Shown: piece after piece, positions 20,563 through 30,828 of the stretch
Position numbering within the stretch: the first letter of the stretch is position 1
How the letters are laid out: every line of letters starts with the position of its first letter
Assembly (NCBI RefSeq): GCF_900497805.2
Contig: NW_020948983.1
Coordinates: forward strand, 19,831,029-19,895,028
DNA length: 64,000 nucleotides
Source of the DNA: Vombatus ursinus
Taxonomy: Eukaryota; Chordata; Mammalia; Diprotodontia; Vombatidae
Direction: 5' to 3'
Position numbers and translations under genes: made by a program
Notes under the pieces: model-generated
The model's database searches: none
The model's input: only the letters and a program-made list of their open reading frames with translations
Told to the model about the DNA's origin: nothing

Positions 20563-22529
20563 AATTTCACTGTTGCAAATGCAGATTGCTGCAACACAGT
20601 GACTGAGAGAGTTGCAATGACAAAAACAAAAGTTAAAAAAACAAAACACCAGTACTTTGTGGCCAACCTGGTGACAAGCTTCTTTGAATTTGGTTGAGCT
20701 GACCATTATTGGTTGACAGATAGACACGTGTCCACACTTGAAACTTTTCCATCTGACAAAGTCCGTGTCCTGAAGGTTACCCTTTGAAAGATCAGGGTCA
20801 TCGCCATACCACAACGAGCCATTATAGGAGGACTTGAATGAAACTACTGCATTATATTGACAAATTAAAAATTTTAGACCCTAATCCATACAGATGTCCT
20901 TGATGCAGACTCTTTTTTGAACCAACATAAGTGACTTATAATGTGGCTTTTCAAAAGGTTAATCTAAAAATATGTAATTTATCATGGCTCCTTTCCCTTA
21001 AAAGGCTGCCGGCCTATGGCTTGGTCAGTACAGAGAGGAGATCAGGGTGCCCCTAGAGGTCAAACGTAACAGTGTCCAGAACCTAGAGAGAGTTGGTGGA
21101 GCTGAGAGTGAGAGGAATAGATAGCTAGCTTGGATGTTGTGTCCTCAGAGATTTTTTAAATGAATATTTCTGGGAAACACATTTCAAAATTCGAATCCAA
21201 CTTTGCCTACAATGTCTTGGGCCCCAGTTTTCCTACCTGTAAAGTGAGTTCAGGCACTGCCCCTTGCCACAGAAAAAGAATGGAATGGAGGGTAGGGGGT
21301 CTAGGAGGGGATGAGGAAACTCCCTGGGGAAGACAGATAGGACAGTGCATTTGGTTTTTATGGTGCTTGAGCCTCTGACTGGTTTTGTAGTTGAAGCTGA
21401 GCAAGAGTTGCCTCACACATCCTCAGAGAGGGGCTCACATCTTGTGTCATTAAACAGAATCCACTTTTGATAATAGCATTTCCTAAATGATCTTCCAGCT
21501 ACTTTCTCCTCCATAGCCCTATACCTTTTACTATCAGGAAGAAAAGAGTCCTCTCCTTAAGGTAACTGAGAAGTTATGACTGACTAATATTCTCTTTCCC
21601 CCAAAAAAAGTAGGAAGCAGCAAGGGTTTGAGTCTCTGGACACTTGTAGCCTTGTGGCCTGACCCAGCTGAGACTTACTTTTTAATGAATTAAAATTTTT
21701 TTTTTGTGATTTGGAACTTGGTAAATACAAATTCACATGAACATTTTCACACACAGAGAACAGAAAAGGAGAATTCCATATGAAACCATGAATCTATTAT
21801 TATTAGCTTTCTTTTTAAAAAAGCATATAAATTCAAAACGTTAGTTTCAAAGTTTTCCTTCTTGTCTATTATCTTTTGAATTTCCTTCTGTTCTCTTTTA
21901 TGTATTAAAAAAAAGTAATTCAGTGACCCTATTTTTTTCTTTTTTTTGTCATCACTATCATTCACTCACTTTTTCCCCCCACCCCCCTTCCAAGTTTAAA
22001 AAACAAACAAACAAACAAAACTGCCTTAGGACAAATAATCATGGCCAAGGCAAACAAATCCACCTATTGGTCAGTTGATCCTTGCTAAACGTCACCGCTC
22101 ACTAGATTCCCCCCTTCTCTAACCATTGCTCCTCTTCTGGTGGCCCCAATCTCGGGTTTTCTTTACTTGGCATTGTTATGTTGGGAGTACCACTGGTCAC
22201 CCATGTCACCTGCCTGAAATGTCTTCTCCTCCAACTAAAGACCAAGTCCAAGAGAAGGGCTTGTCTATTAGAGTTCATTGCCAACCAAGACAGCGAGACA
22301 GGGAAGCTTCAGGACTCCTTTTTACCTTGAATTTTTTTTCTGTTCACCTGAAAAATTCAAAGATAAATGAGGGGAGGGAAGGATTCTAGGCATATACATA
22401 CTCTCATCTATGTTGCACCCACTCAATCACTTTGCAATCTTCTCACACATAACCCCCCCACTCTCCCCCACTCCAGGGCCTAGAAATTCTGTATGGCCCT
22501 CACTTATTGAAGAACTTGGGACTGGGGCC
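20563..22529. other. intergenic with one unclassified repeat-like stretch
   Basis: An antisense open frame ending near 20814 has no family I recognise; it may be a retrocopy or an unclassified repeat. The AT-rich stretch 21680-22010, with many T-runs and an AAAC tandem near 22000, resembles an interspersed repeat that I cannot name. No gene is supported. Confidence 0.35.
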
Positions 22530-22640
22530 CAGCCACACTCCTCTTAATTAGCATTAGTTTAGGGTTGAGCTGTGACCCCATAGGGTCAGAGATCATGGCT
22601 TTGTTTACTCACCTCTGGCTCTTTCCAGTGTTCCAGCCCT
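22530..22640. promoter_or_regulatory. weak candidate regulatory element
   Basis: Repeat-free stretch with CTTAATTAGCATTAG (22543), the everted pair TGACCC-CATA-GGGTCA (22573-22588) and TTGTTTACTC (22601), a forkhead-like core. Evidence is motif-only. Confidence 0.3.
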
Positions 22641-22845
22641 TTCATCATTTTTTATAATGGAAATATCTCCCCTTCCCAGTAGCTATACAGAGTCCAAAGA
22701 GACAAGACCTCTCCTCCATCAAACTCCCCATGCTCCCTCCAACATGGAGCTCAGGTTTCTCACCAAAGTAATTTTATATACTTGGACAGCTTTCAACTGT
22801 CAATTTATTACATTCCTCTGTCTGCTTATAGCCTAAGAAGTTCTT

Positions 22846-22846
22846 G

Positions 22847-22883
<37 letters not shown>
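22846..22883 (+). repeat. (GT)n microsatellite
   Basis: About eighteen GT units, followed to 22980 by an imperfect GT/TA tract. Confidence 0.9.
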
Positions 22884-22886
<3 letters not shown>

Positions 22887-22984
22887 TTCAGTATGTGTGT
22901 GTATATATGTCTAAGTATGTTAGTATGTGCATGTCCTATATGTGTATGTATATGAATTTGAGTGTATATATGTGCATAGGTAAG

Positions 22985-23140
22985 TAGGATTATAGAATAG
23001 TAGCACTGGAAGGGGCTTTATAGATGATTAAAACAACTCTGACATTTTACAGAGGAAGAAATTGAGTCCCAGAGCATTTGAAGAGACTTGTTCAAGGTCA
23101 CAGAACTACTATGTAGCAAATGTGGCACATGTTTGTGACT
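22985..23140 (-). repeat. THER1/MIR-type SINE, antisense
   Basis: 'agcactggaaggggctttat', then 'cagaggaagaaattgagtcc' and 'ttcaaggtcacagaactac', the reversed SINE. Confidence 0.65.
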
Positions 23141-23494
23141 ATCAGAAAGTATATATATGTGATCATGCCTGTTTCTCTCTATCATGATAGAGTAGCTCAC
23201 ATGTGGCACAGGTCACAATTAGAACAGGCAGCCTTGTGCAAAGTCTTGACTGGGGAGACATAGTTCCCAACCTGAGGAGGAAAAATATGACTAGAGGTCT
23301 CCTAGTGTCCCTGGGAAGATACCATCATGATACCAGGCATGAAACTACAAAATACACGAATAGGCATACAGATATAAGAAGCTATGTCAGGGTTGAACAG
23401 GAGATGAAATAAATCCACCCATGGACGGTTGAACGGCATTGTCCAAGGAGGTCTTCCTGAAGGAGATCAAACTTTAGAAATGTTCTTTCAGTTG
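23141..23494. other. intergenic, possible L2 trace at its end
   Basis: Mostly unrecognised. 'aggaggtcttcctgaaggag' near 23450 resembles antisense L2 body, but the match is short. Confidence 0.3.
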
Positions 23495-23590
23495 GATTAT
23501 AGATTTGCTTTGTAACTCTGGGAAATCCATTTAAGTTCTGGGATCTTCAATTTTCTCACATATAAAATGAAGAAAATCACTCCATCTCTT
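23495..23590 (+). repeat. MIR-type SINE fragment
   Basis: 'ttgtaactctgggaaatcca' then 'cttcaattttctcacatat' and 'aaatgaagaaaatcactcc' follow the MIR core in plus orientation. Confidence 0.5.
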
Positions 23591-24707
23591 TCACTGTTTC
23601 CTGAAGTATGAGTACTCTTGTGTGGATGAGCGAATGTTACTGAGTATGTATAAGTGTGAATGCTACAGATCGCTTGGACTGAAGACAGATGAGAGGATGG
23701 AGAACACATTAAAAGTCTGGCATGGACTTAGAGTCCATATAGTAGTCTATGCAAAACTAGTGATGGAGGACGTCAATTATACACATGTCTACTGAAGCTC
23801 TCCTAACCAAAAGTAGAGTAACCAACAATTTCTGGGCTTGCCTTAATTATAATATTGTGTCTCATAAGGTGAAGGAAGTGATAAGGGAAACACCTTTTCT
23901 AGACCTGATTTTGACCAATCAGGAGGAATTGTTGCTGAAGTGGAAATGAAGGCAACCTTAGGGTTAAGTAACTACTTAGAATATGTGGTAGGGAAGAAGG
24001 AATAATCTAGGCACAGTCTCCCCTTTGATTTAGATACTGGGAGACAAGATTTTGAAGTTTTCAGAGGAAATATAGGTAGGATTTGATTTTATTTTCTGCA
24101 ATTCTACAGAAGTCAGCCCAGGAAGCATTAGAAAAATGATAATGGAAGAAGACACAAAGGGGAAAAAAATCTGATGAAGAGAAAATGGTGGAATTGTCTA
24201 AAGAGATCATTGTGAACCCACAGGGAACTAATCACTCAACTTAGACTTTAAAGAGATACATAAATAAGGTGGCAGCAAAGTCAGTTAATGGAAGATGAAA
24301 ACAGAAGCGTTTCATGTCCCTATGAAAACAGCCTTAGGAGGAATAAAGCTCAGAATGAGGTAAGGTTAGCAAGGAATGCTAAGGAGAAAAGGGTGTGGGG
24401 TTTTTTGAAAGCTATATTGGGGAAAAGAGGACAATCAGAGAAAGGATAGGACTGCTCCATGGAGTGTATGAGATAATGATAGATTGCAAAGAGGAGACAG
24501 AATTACTGAACTCTTATTTCTCTTCTGCCTAGTCAGCCAACAACCAGAAGGAACAGAATAAAAATGGTTGATAGGAGTCAAAACCCAAGATAAATAGGAG
24601 GATAGTAAGATAGCATCTAGCTGCCCTTGAAAGGTTCAAATCACCAGTCCCAAATAAGCTATGTATCAGGCTATTGGAAGACCTTGCAGGCATATTTTCT
24701 CAGTTAC

Positions 24708-24713
<6 letters not shown>

Positions 24714-24738
<25 letters not shown>

Positions 24739-24740
24739 TT
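24714..24740 (+). repeat. (GATT)n microsatellite
   Basis: Five tandem GATT units within the CR1/L3 remnant. Confidence 0.85.
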
Positions 24741-25179
24741 TTGGCTAGGCAATGAGATTAATGATCTTTTAAAGATCTTGGAGACCTAGAAAAGAGGGGC
24801 TATAGGAGTGAAGAAAGGCAAATGTCCTGATTTTTCAAAAAGGGAAGTGAATCACACCTTCAAACTATTTTAGGGAACTTGACTTTGATTCCTAGAAAAT
24901 TTCTAAGACGTATTATTAAAGGGATGGTTAGTGAATATCTAGAAAAAGAAATAGCGATCATAAAGAGCCAACATGGTTTGATCAAGAGTAGGTCATGCCA
25001 CACTAACCTAATTTTCTTTTTTGAGACAGTTACTAGACTGACTGACTAGGGGAACACTGCAGTTATGATTTACCTAGATTCAGGCAAAGCATTTGAAAAA
25101 GGTGATTATATTCTTATTATAGATAAGATGGAGCTGTATGGGATAGACAGTACACTTAGGTGGATTCAGAACTGGTTGA

Positions 25180-25345
25180 ATCAATTAATAAACATTTATG
25201 AAGTATCTACATACTGTGTTGAACACTGAAGATACAAAAAGAGGCAAAAGATGGTCTCTGCCCTCAAGGACCTTACGGTCTAATGGGGAAAACAACATAC
25301 AAATACATGCAGATATGTAAAACATAAACAAGTTGAATGACTTAA
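25180..25345 (-). mobile_element. L2 3' end inserted in the CR1/L3 LINE
   Basis: Antisense L2: 'taataaacatttatgaagta', 'cctcaaggaccttacggtct' and 'aacatacaaatacatgcaga'. It interrupts the RT coding region between NWLN and the next RT block, so the CR1/L3 copy was already in place. Confidence 0.65.
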
Positions 25346-25941
25346 ATTAAGGGAGTAGTCATAAATGGTTCAACATCCATTTGGAATCTGTGGTGGAATG
25401 CTTGATCAATTCATCCTTGACCCTGCACTGCTTAATTTTTTTCTCAGTGACTTGGTTAAAAGCACAAATGGCATGTTTATCAGATTTGCAGATGGTTCAG
25501 CATTAACAAAATGGATGACTAAGTCAGGATCCCAAAAGATATCAAAAGTCTAAAATAATTTTTATAAGATTTAGTTTAAAATAAATATAAGTTATATGTG
25601 AGAGAGGAAAAATCAACTTCACAGATAATGAGGGAAGTATAGCACACTATCTGAAAAATATAGGGCTTACCACAAGTTTAACATTAGTCAACCGTGTGAT
25701 ATGGTTATCAAGAAAGAAAATGTAATTTTGTAATCTTGCCTAGAACTGGCTGATGGTTCCATAGTATTCTGTCTTGGTCAGGTCACATTTGGAGTACTGT
25801 GTTCAGTGCTGATCACCACATTTTAGGAAGGACATTAATAAATTGGAGAACATTCAGAGTAAGGTTATCATGAGGTTGAAGGGACTTGACATCATGTCAC
25901 GTGAGTAGGAAATGAAGGAACTAAAGATGTTTGGGCTGGAG

Positions 25942-25984
25942 AAGAGAAAGCTTTGTTGTTTTTTTTTTTTAAGAGAAAGCTTTT
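25942..25984 (-). mobile_element. tail-only retroposon insertion
   Basis: A 13-base duplication AAGAGAAAGCTTT (25942-25954 and 25971-25983) flanks a T-rich run. This is the footprint of a reverse-oriented retroposon truncated to its A-tail. Replication slippage is a less likely alternative. Confidence 0.45.
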
Positions 25985-26110
25985 AAAAGACATAATAACA
26001 TCCTTAAGGAATATGGTGTGAAAGAGCAGTGAGACTTATTCTATGTGGCCCCAGAGTAAAGAATCAGGCACAATGTCTGAAAGTCGCAGAGGCAAATAGA
26101 ATCTCGAAGT

Positions 26111-26572
26111 GGGAGGAAACGCAACAGATCTATCTTTAGCCCCAGTTTATGGGGTCAAAGTTCTCTGTTGTGTTTTTCTTTTTACCAAACAGACCTGCAA
26201 ACTCCAGAAAGCAGAAACAGAGGGTTGAGAGAAAATACCCAGAATTGAAATTGATAGAAATGTCATGTGTTTTTGAGCTGAGTGGTGGTCTTAAAAAAAA
26301 AAAAAAGAAAACAGATTGGACCACATAGCCATGCCAGAACGTCATGTGGTAAACCATAAGAAAGAAAGATCAATGGGGACAGGTCTGATAGAAATTTCTC
26401 TGTTTTCTTCTTGGATATCTAAAGGTTACAGGACTCCATTTTCTGGGACCATGGAGACAAGGAGGGAAATGACGGCAGTGCATGAAGATGCCTGGCCTTT
26501 CAGTTGAGTTCTTGAAACCATTTGTGCCATTTGGCTTATGATCTTTCTATTTCTTTCACCAATGTTGAAGAT
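26111..26572. other. intergenic, no feature seen
   Basis: A-run at 26293-26307; otherwise unique-looking with no gene. Confidence 0.4.
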
Positions 26573-26769
26573 CAGTGTTGTCAAATTTAAATAGAAGCAG
26601 ATCCTTGGGGCAGTATATTGACTTAGAAAACCATCGCTTAATATTATCTATCTTGTATTGTCTTTTTATTAATTTTGTTAAATATTTCCCAATTAGATTT
26701 GAATCTGATTCTGGCTGCACTTGGGAGTTTTTGTAGGCCACCTTTGATCCCCTGACTTGGATACCTCTG
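26573..26769. mobile_element. hAT-type non-autonomous DNA transposon (MITE)
   Basis: About 197 bases with imperfect terminal inverted repeats: left CAGTGTTGTCAAA, right (reversed) CAGAGGTATCCAA. The body contains 'tattgacttagaaaacca' and 'aaatatttcccaattagatt', which I recall from a mammalian hAT-like family. No 8-base target duplication is visible, in keeping with age. Confidence 0.55.
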
Positions 26770-28255
26770 ATGCAGTCAACACAGCAGAAGTAATGAGATA
26801 GGAGCAGGTAAGGTCATTTCCCCAGAGTAGTGCATCAACATATCTATCTGCATGGAGACTGCTTTCATCCAGTGTATTTAAGTAAATGTGGCAATGCTAT
26901 TGTGGTTGTATTAGGCCCCACTATTCTGCAGGATCAGAACACTCTAGAACGAGCAAGGGGAGGAGGGAGGGGGGAGGGGGGAGGAAGAAAAGCCCGGCAT
27001 ACTCTCTTTATCATGTCGATGTTTGAAACACTGTGTTTTCTGTATGCTACTGCGGCCACTGACCCTCATGGAAAGGCAACCAGGAGAGTAGGTGTAGTGA
27101 GTCAAAGGGCTTGTCTATAGCCATGGGGCTTTGTTCAGACTCATGGGAGTATAGTCATTCAGGAGTAGTCACTAATGATCCTGTGCCTTTAGGTTCAGCC
27201 CATGTGTCAGACCTGTTGGTTCATTCTGGAGACTCCATCAGAGAATGCCAGGTAGAAACTAAAGGCATAACACCATTATTCCTAAATCATCCAATCCATT
27301 CAATGGCTCCAAGAATTCCCAGAGGATACTCTTTCCTTTAACAGTGGTGCCTCACCTATTTTCTCCCCAATATTGTGGATTCTTTATGTATTCGCCTCCT
27401 CCCAGGGTCAAAAATAAGAGCCAAGATGAGGAACTAACCCACTGGACGAAAAGATGGGGGTTATGAACCTCTGACTTGCCTTGATTAATGGGTGTCCATT
27501 CCTCTCTAGCTTGTGTTCTGGGCCATGCCCCAGAGAAAAATAAACATCTATCTTTCAAACCGTTTTCCCCTACCCATTCACTATTCCACCTTGGAGCCTT
27601 GAACTCTGTTACCTGGGATTCATTTGGAGGGTGTGAACCTTGCAGCTGAACTAACATCCATACAATAAGAATGATCTCAGGCAGCTGCTGTGACTATGCT
27701 CTCCATCCTCAACTGAAGAACACAGTAGGGAACCCTGAGGGGTTTTGAGTGAATCAACTCTCTCTTCTCCAAGTTTCTTTTGGAAACTGTGACCAATGAT
27801 TGTGTAGGGGTAAAGCCTCGGGCCCCGGGGCTTGAGCATGGTCCTCATTCCCATCCCAGGTGCCTGCCTAAGAAAGGCAGTCAAGTTCTTCTGTAGCATA
27901 GACAGAGAGTGTAGGTGCCTATAAGCAGACATGAAGCATAGACAAGTAGGTGCCTATAAGCAGACATGAAGAACAGCTTGATATACACATATCTAGGCAC
28001 ACATACACAGTCACAGACTGTGACTTACTTACATATACTTACTTACTTATACTTACCTAAGTATATGAAGATAGATACATACACACACACAATTCTGATC
28101 TATGGGGATGGGAGAGAAGAGTACAATTCTATAGCAATCACTGCTCTCTACCTGTAGCTGTCAGTTTTATGTTGTTACCCCATCAGATGCTGCAGGTGAC
28201 ATCTCTTTCCTCCACCTCACCAAGAACCCTTACATCCCCTCATCCCCTTCATGAA
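26770..28255. other. intergenic, no gene; two local patterns
   Basis: A G-rich run at 26957-26984 fits a G-quadruplex rule. A 25-base perfect direct repeat lies at 27912-27936 and 27947-27971. CTTA/CATA-rich simple sequence occurs at 28020-28090. Open frames of up to 101 residues show no family character. Confidence 0.4.
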
Positions 28256-28440
28256 GCAGCTGGATTAAGCAGTACATAGAGTACTAGACTTGGAGTCAGG
28301 AAGACCTGTTCAAATTCTATCTTAGACACTAACTAGCTGTGTGGCCCTGGGCAAGTCACTTGACCTCTCTTAGTCTCAGTTTCCCCATCTGTAAAATGTG
28401 GATAATAATAGCAACTACCTTCCAGGCAAACCAAAAAGTT
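28256..28440 (+). repeat. MAR1/MIR-type SINE
   Basis: Head 'gcagctggattaagcagtac', then 'cttggagtcaggaagacctg', 'tggccctgggcaagtcactt' and 'gtttccccatctgtaaaatg'. A tRNA-related CORE-SINE, plus orientation. Confidence 0.8.
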
Positions 28441-28624
28441 TTATGTGAATTCTAGTTCTTAATTAATTAATTAATGCCACAAACCAGTGTGGTCAGTATG
28501 GTGTAATTATATCTGGGAACTAGAGTCACTAGATAGATCCACCATCCCATGTGTAGGTACATATAATTACATACCCAATTACATATGGAGATGCATATTG
28601 ATAGATATACACAAGGCTTTGGGA

Positions 28625-28785
28625 TCCTAGGATCATAGAATGTCAGAGCCATAATGAGCCCTAAAGATCATCTAATCCAACATATTAATTTTTCAGATCA
28701 TAAAACTGAGGTCACTTGAGGAGAAGTGACTTAATAAGGTCATATGTGCAGCAATAAAAGAGCTAGGATTTAAATCTAGGTTTCT
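28625..28785 (-). repeat. THER1/MIR-type SINE, antisense
   Basis: 'cctaggatcatagaatgtca', 'gatcatctaatccaacat', then 'gagctaggatttaaatctag'. It abuts the next SINE at 28789. Confidence 0.7.
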
Positions 28786-28788
28786 TGA

Positions 28789-29010
28789 GGCAGTTAAGTG
28801 GTGCAGTGGATACAATTGCTGGGTATGGAGTCAGGAAGACCTGAGTTCAAATATGACCTCAGACACTTACTAGCTGAGAGACCCTGGGCAAGTCACTTAA
28901 CTTCTGTTTGCCTCAGTTTCCTCACTTGTAAAAGAGAGAAAATAACAGAATAGCACCTATCTCACAGGTGCCTGGCACAAGGTAGAAGCATATAAAGGCT
29001 TATTCCCTTC
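28789..29010 (+). repeat. MAR1-type SINE
   Basis: 'ggcagttaagtggtgcagtg', 'gtatggagtcaggaagacct', 'cagacacttactagctgaga' and 'ctgggcaagtcacttaactt'. Well preserved. Confidence 0.8.
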
Positions 29011-29584
29011 TCCTTTCCCCTCTTGACTTCCAGGTTAGGACTCTTTCCTCTACATCACCTCATCAAGCAGAAGGGAAAACATACCCAGAGAGGGGGACAA
29101 ACTTGACCAAGATCCCAGAGCTAGATGGGGGCAGAGCAGGCACCAATACCTAGGTCTCAGAGAAGTCAACTCAGCCCTGAAGATTCTGCCGAATCTATGG
29201 TCTTGTGTAGATTAGGAGCATATCTGAGAGAAGCTATCTTGTTAAGGGGCTTCTGAATTTCTTCACCAGTTGTTTGGGCTGGGGTCTTCCATTGCATGAG
29301 CTGCCATTGTAGCCCAGCAATAGGCTGGGACTTTCTGTAGCCCAGAGCCACCCCAAGCCTAGGCATGAGGGATGAGGAGACTAAGAATTCACCCCTCTAT
29401 CCTCCCCGTTCATACCTACCTGATGGCATATGCAGATACAAGTGCTCACACCTACCACAACTGAGTAATTTACACACACTCACATACCTGGCTGTGGAAG
29501 CAATATCCCAAAGCTTGACCCCAGGTAGGTTAAGCTAAGTTGTTTTTATTGTTTTGCTGTTTGTTTGTTTATTACCTTAAAAGA
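29011..29584. other. intergenic, no gene
   Basis: A short MIR-like trace at 29095-29160 ('cttgaccaagatcccagagc'). An antisense open frame near 29166-29366 has no recognised family. Confidence 0.35.
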
Positions 29585-29900
29585 TATTAAAACTGTCCTC
29601 AAGATTTAATTGACTCAAGGGACTGAGGGTCAGACTGTTGACATGGTTTCCTGGGCACATAAATACCAAAAGTCACAAGGAACCTTAAGTGGCCCCTGAT
29701 TCTTGACATTCTGGACTACGATGGGCAACACAGAGTCAAAGGAACTATGTTCAGCTGAATCAATGTGGTGTCTTTGCTGAATGTCCTTCTCAACTCTGGC
29801 TAAGTAAATCATCCTTCTGTTAACTCTCAGATTGTCTAAAAGGGTATTATTCCCCACCCCCAATATCAAACCTCAAGTACCGTCAGATTGGCCTAGTAAA
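29585..29900 (+). repeat. direct-repeat copy A (possible LTR-type fossil)
   Basis: Shares order and sequence with copy B (30742-30828 continued at 32412-32660). Common blocks are AGATTTAATT with ACT after it, GTGGCCCCTGA versus TTGGCCCCTGA, AGCTGAATCAAT, CTAAGT, and TTAACT followed by CAGAT and TCTAA. Two same-strand copies bound about 850 bases of unrelated sequence, like two LTRs around a shrunken interior, but no polymerase or capsid similarity is visible. Two copies of an unnamed dispersed repeat are equally possible. Old and diverged. Confidence 0.5.
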
Positions 29901-30741
29901 GGGTGGGCCTGAATCATTGGCAATAGTCATTCAGCTAAGGGATGGGGTGACCTCCTCGATTGGAGGTTTGGGTGATAGAGGAAGATGATCCCTGATTGGC
30001 CTCCATGTTCAGGTAGTGCTTGTGGCATTGGCAGTGTACAGCACAGACATGGCATGGGGGGCAGATTCAGGCTCTTATGGTGACAGTGCCTAGAAGAAGT
30101 GTTCCTATTCCTAAACAAGAAAGCATTTCAAGGTGCTGGCATGAGGACATATACTTGGTCCTAGCAGCAGAGACCAAGAGTGCTAGTTCAAAGCAGCAGC
30201 AGGTATCAGAGTGCAGAACTGCATGGCCCCAATGGCAGTGGAAATGGGCAGCAGGCAACAATGTGGCCTTAGCTTACTGTAATCTAGAACTTCTCGGCCC
30301 ATCTGTATTATTCCTGGTGCTACTCCTGCTCATGGTCACATCTTTATCAGGAGATCCACTGTGGTTTGGCATCTGTGATTTGGCCTCACCCACGACATGT
30401 ACCACATCATTTAGATCCAGCACATTCTTCCAAATACAAGACATAAAGCCTTGGGTTTCTGGTCTTTATTGTCCTAGAGTTAGTCACTCTTTCAGGGAGT
30501 TATTGTTGTTTTGGTTGCCTTTTGGTTTGGCTATTTTTCTTGGTTAGTTTTTCCTCCTCAAATGTCAGTGCTCCTAGTTCAGGTTTCTGAGGTCTGGACT
30601 GTCCAGAAATGACCCTAAAGCCATTTAAGTGGTGGAAGGTCTGCTAAAATACCTTTAAGACCTTACTACCAAAGTAGTAAGGGTGGAATATAGTAGAAGT
30701 ATCATCTGAAGGCCCCCACCTATGAAAGTTTGTTCAATTTT
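29901..30741. other. interval between the two direct-repeat copies
   Basis: Holds a 175-residue open frame (30020-30547) with no recognised domain and a hydrophobic, Leu-rich middle caused by T/G-rich sequence. I see no known gene or retroviral domain. Confidence 0.35.
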
Positions 30742-30828
30742 TCCTTAAACATTATTGAAATGGTCCTTGAGATTTAATTCACTAAGAGAACTCAGAATCT
30801 AAAATGGACACATGGTTTAGATAAACAA

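Larger units (their letters stand above)
23720..26110 (+). mobile_element. CR1/L3-clade LINE remnant with endonuclease and reverse transcriptase parts
   Basis: This is an old non-LTR retrotransposon, plus orientation. About 23720-24080 decays from the C-terminal endonuclease: 'tagacctgattttgaccaat' gives DLILTNQ-like residues. At 24939-25180 the RT shows QHGLIKSRSCHTNL and MIYLDSGKAFEKG, the counterpart of the clade's YLDFSKAFD, then LRWIQNWLN. At 25478-25500 the catalytic FADD is FADG, so the enzyme is dead. The 3' part (25740-26110) carries 'catttggagtactgtgttca' and 'atgtttgggctggagaagag', the typical CR1/L3 tail. Multiple frameshifts break the frame. An L2 piece (25180-25345), a GATT microsatellite (24714-24740) and a tail-only insertion (25942-25984) sit inside. 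It is very likely a fossil from early marsupial or older time. Confidence 0.75.

Noticed and set aside
20542-20814. Antisense open frame of 90 residues, possible retrocopy
   Set aside because: Some phrases look protein-like but I recognise no parent gene, and it ends in low-complexity Cys/Phe-rich sequence.
27912-27971. CRISPR-like or other spaced direct repeat array
   Set aside because: Only two copies, no regular spacers, and the genome is vertebrate.
28256-29010. tRNA-like heads that might be tRNA genes
   Set aside because: They are parts of tRNA-derived SINEs with CORE bodies and tails, and lack an intact cloverleaf.
30020-30547. Open frame of 175 residues between the two direct repeats
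   Set aside because: No recognised gene or retroviral domain; the hydrophobic part reflects T/G-rich composition.
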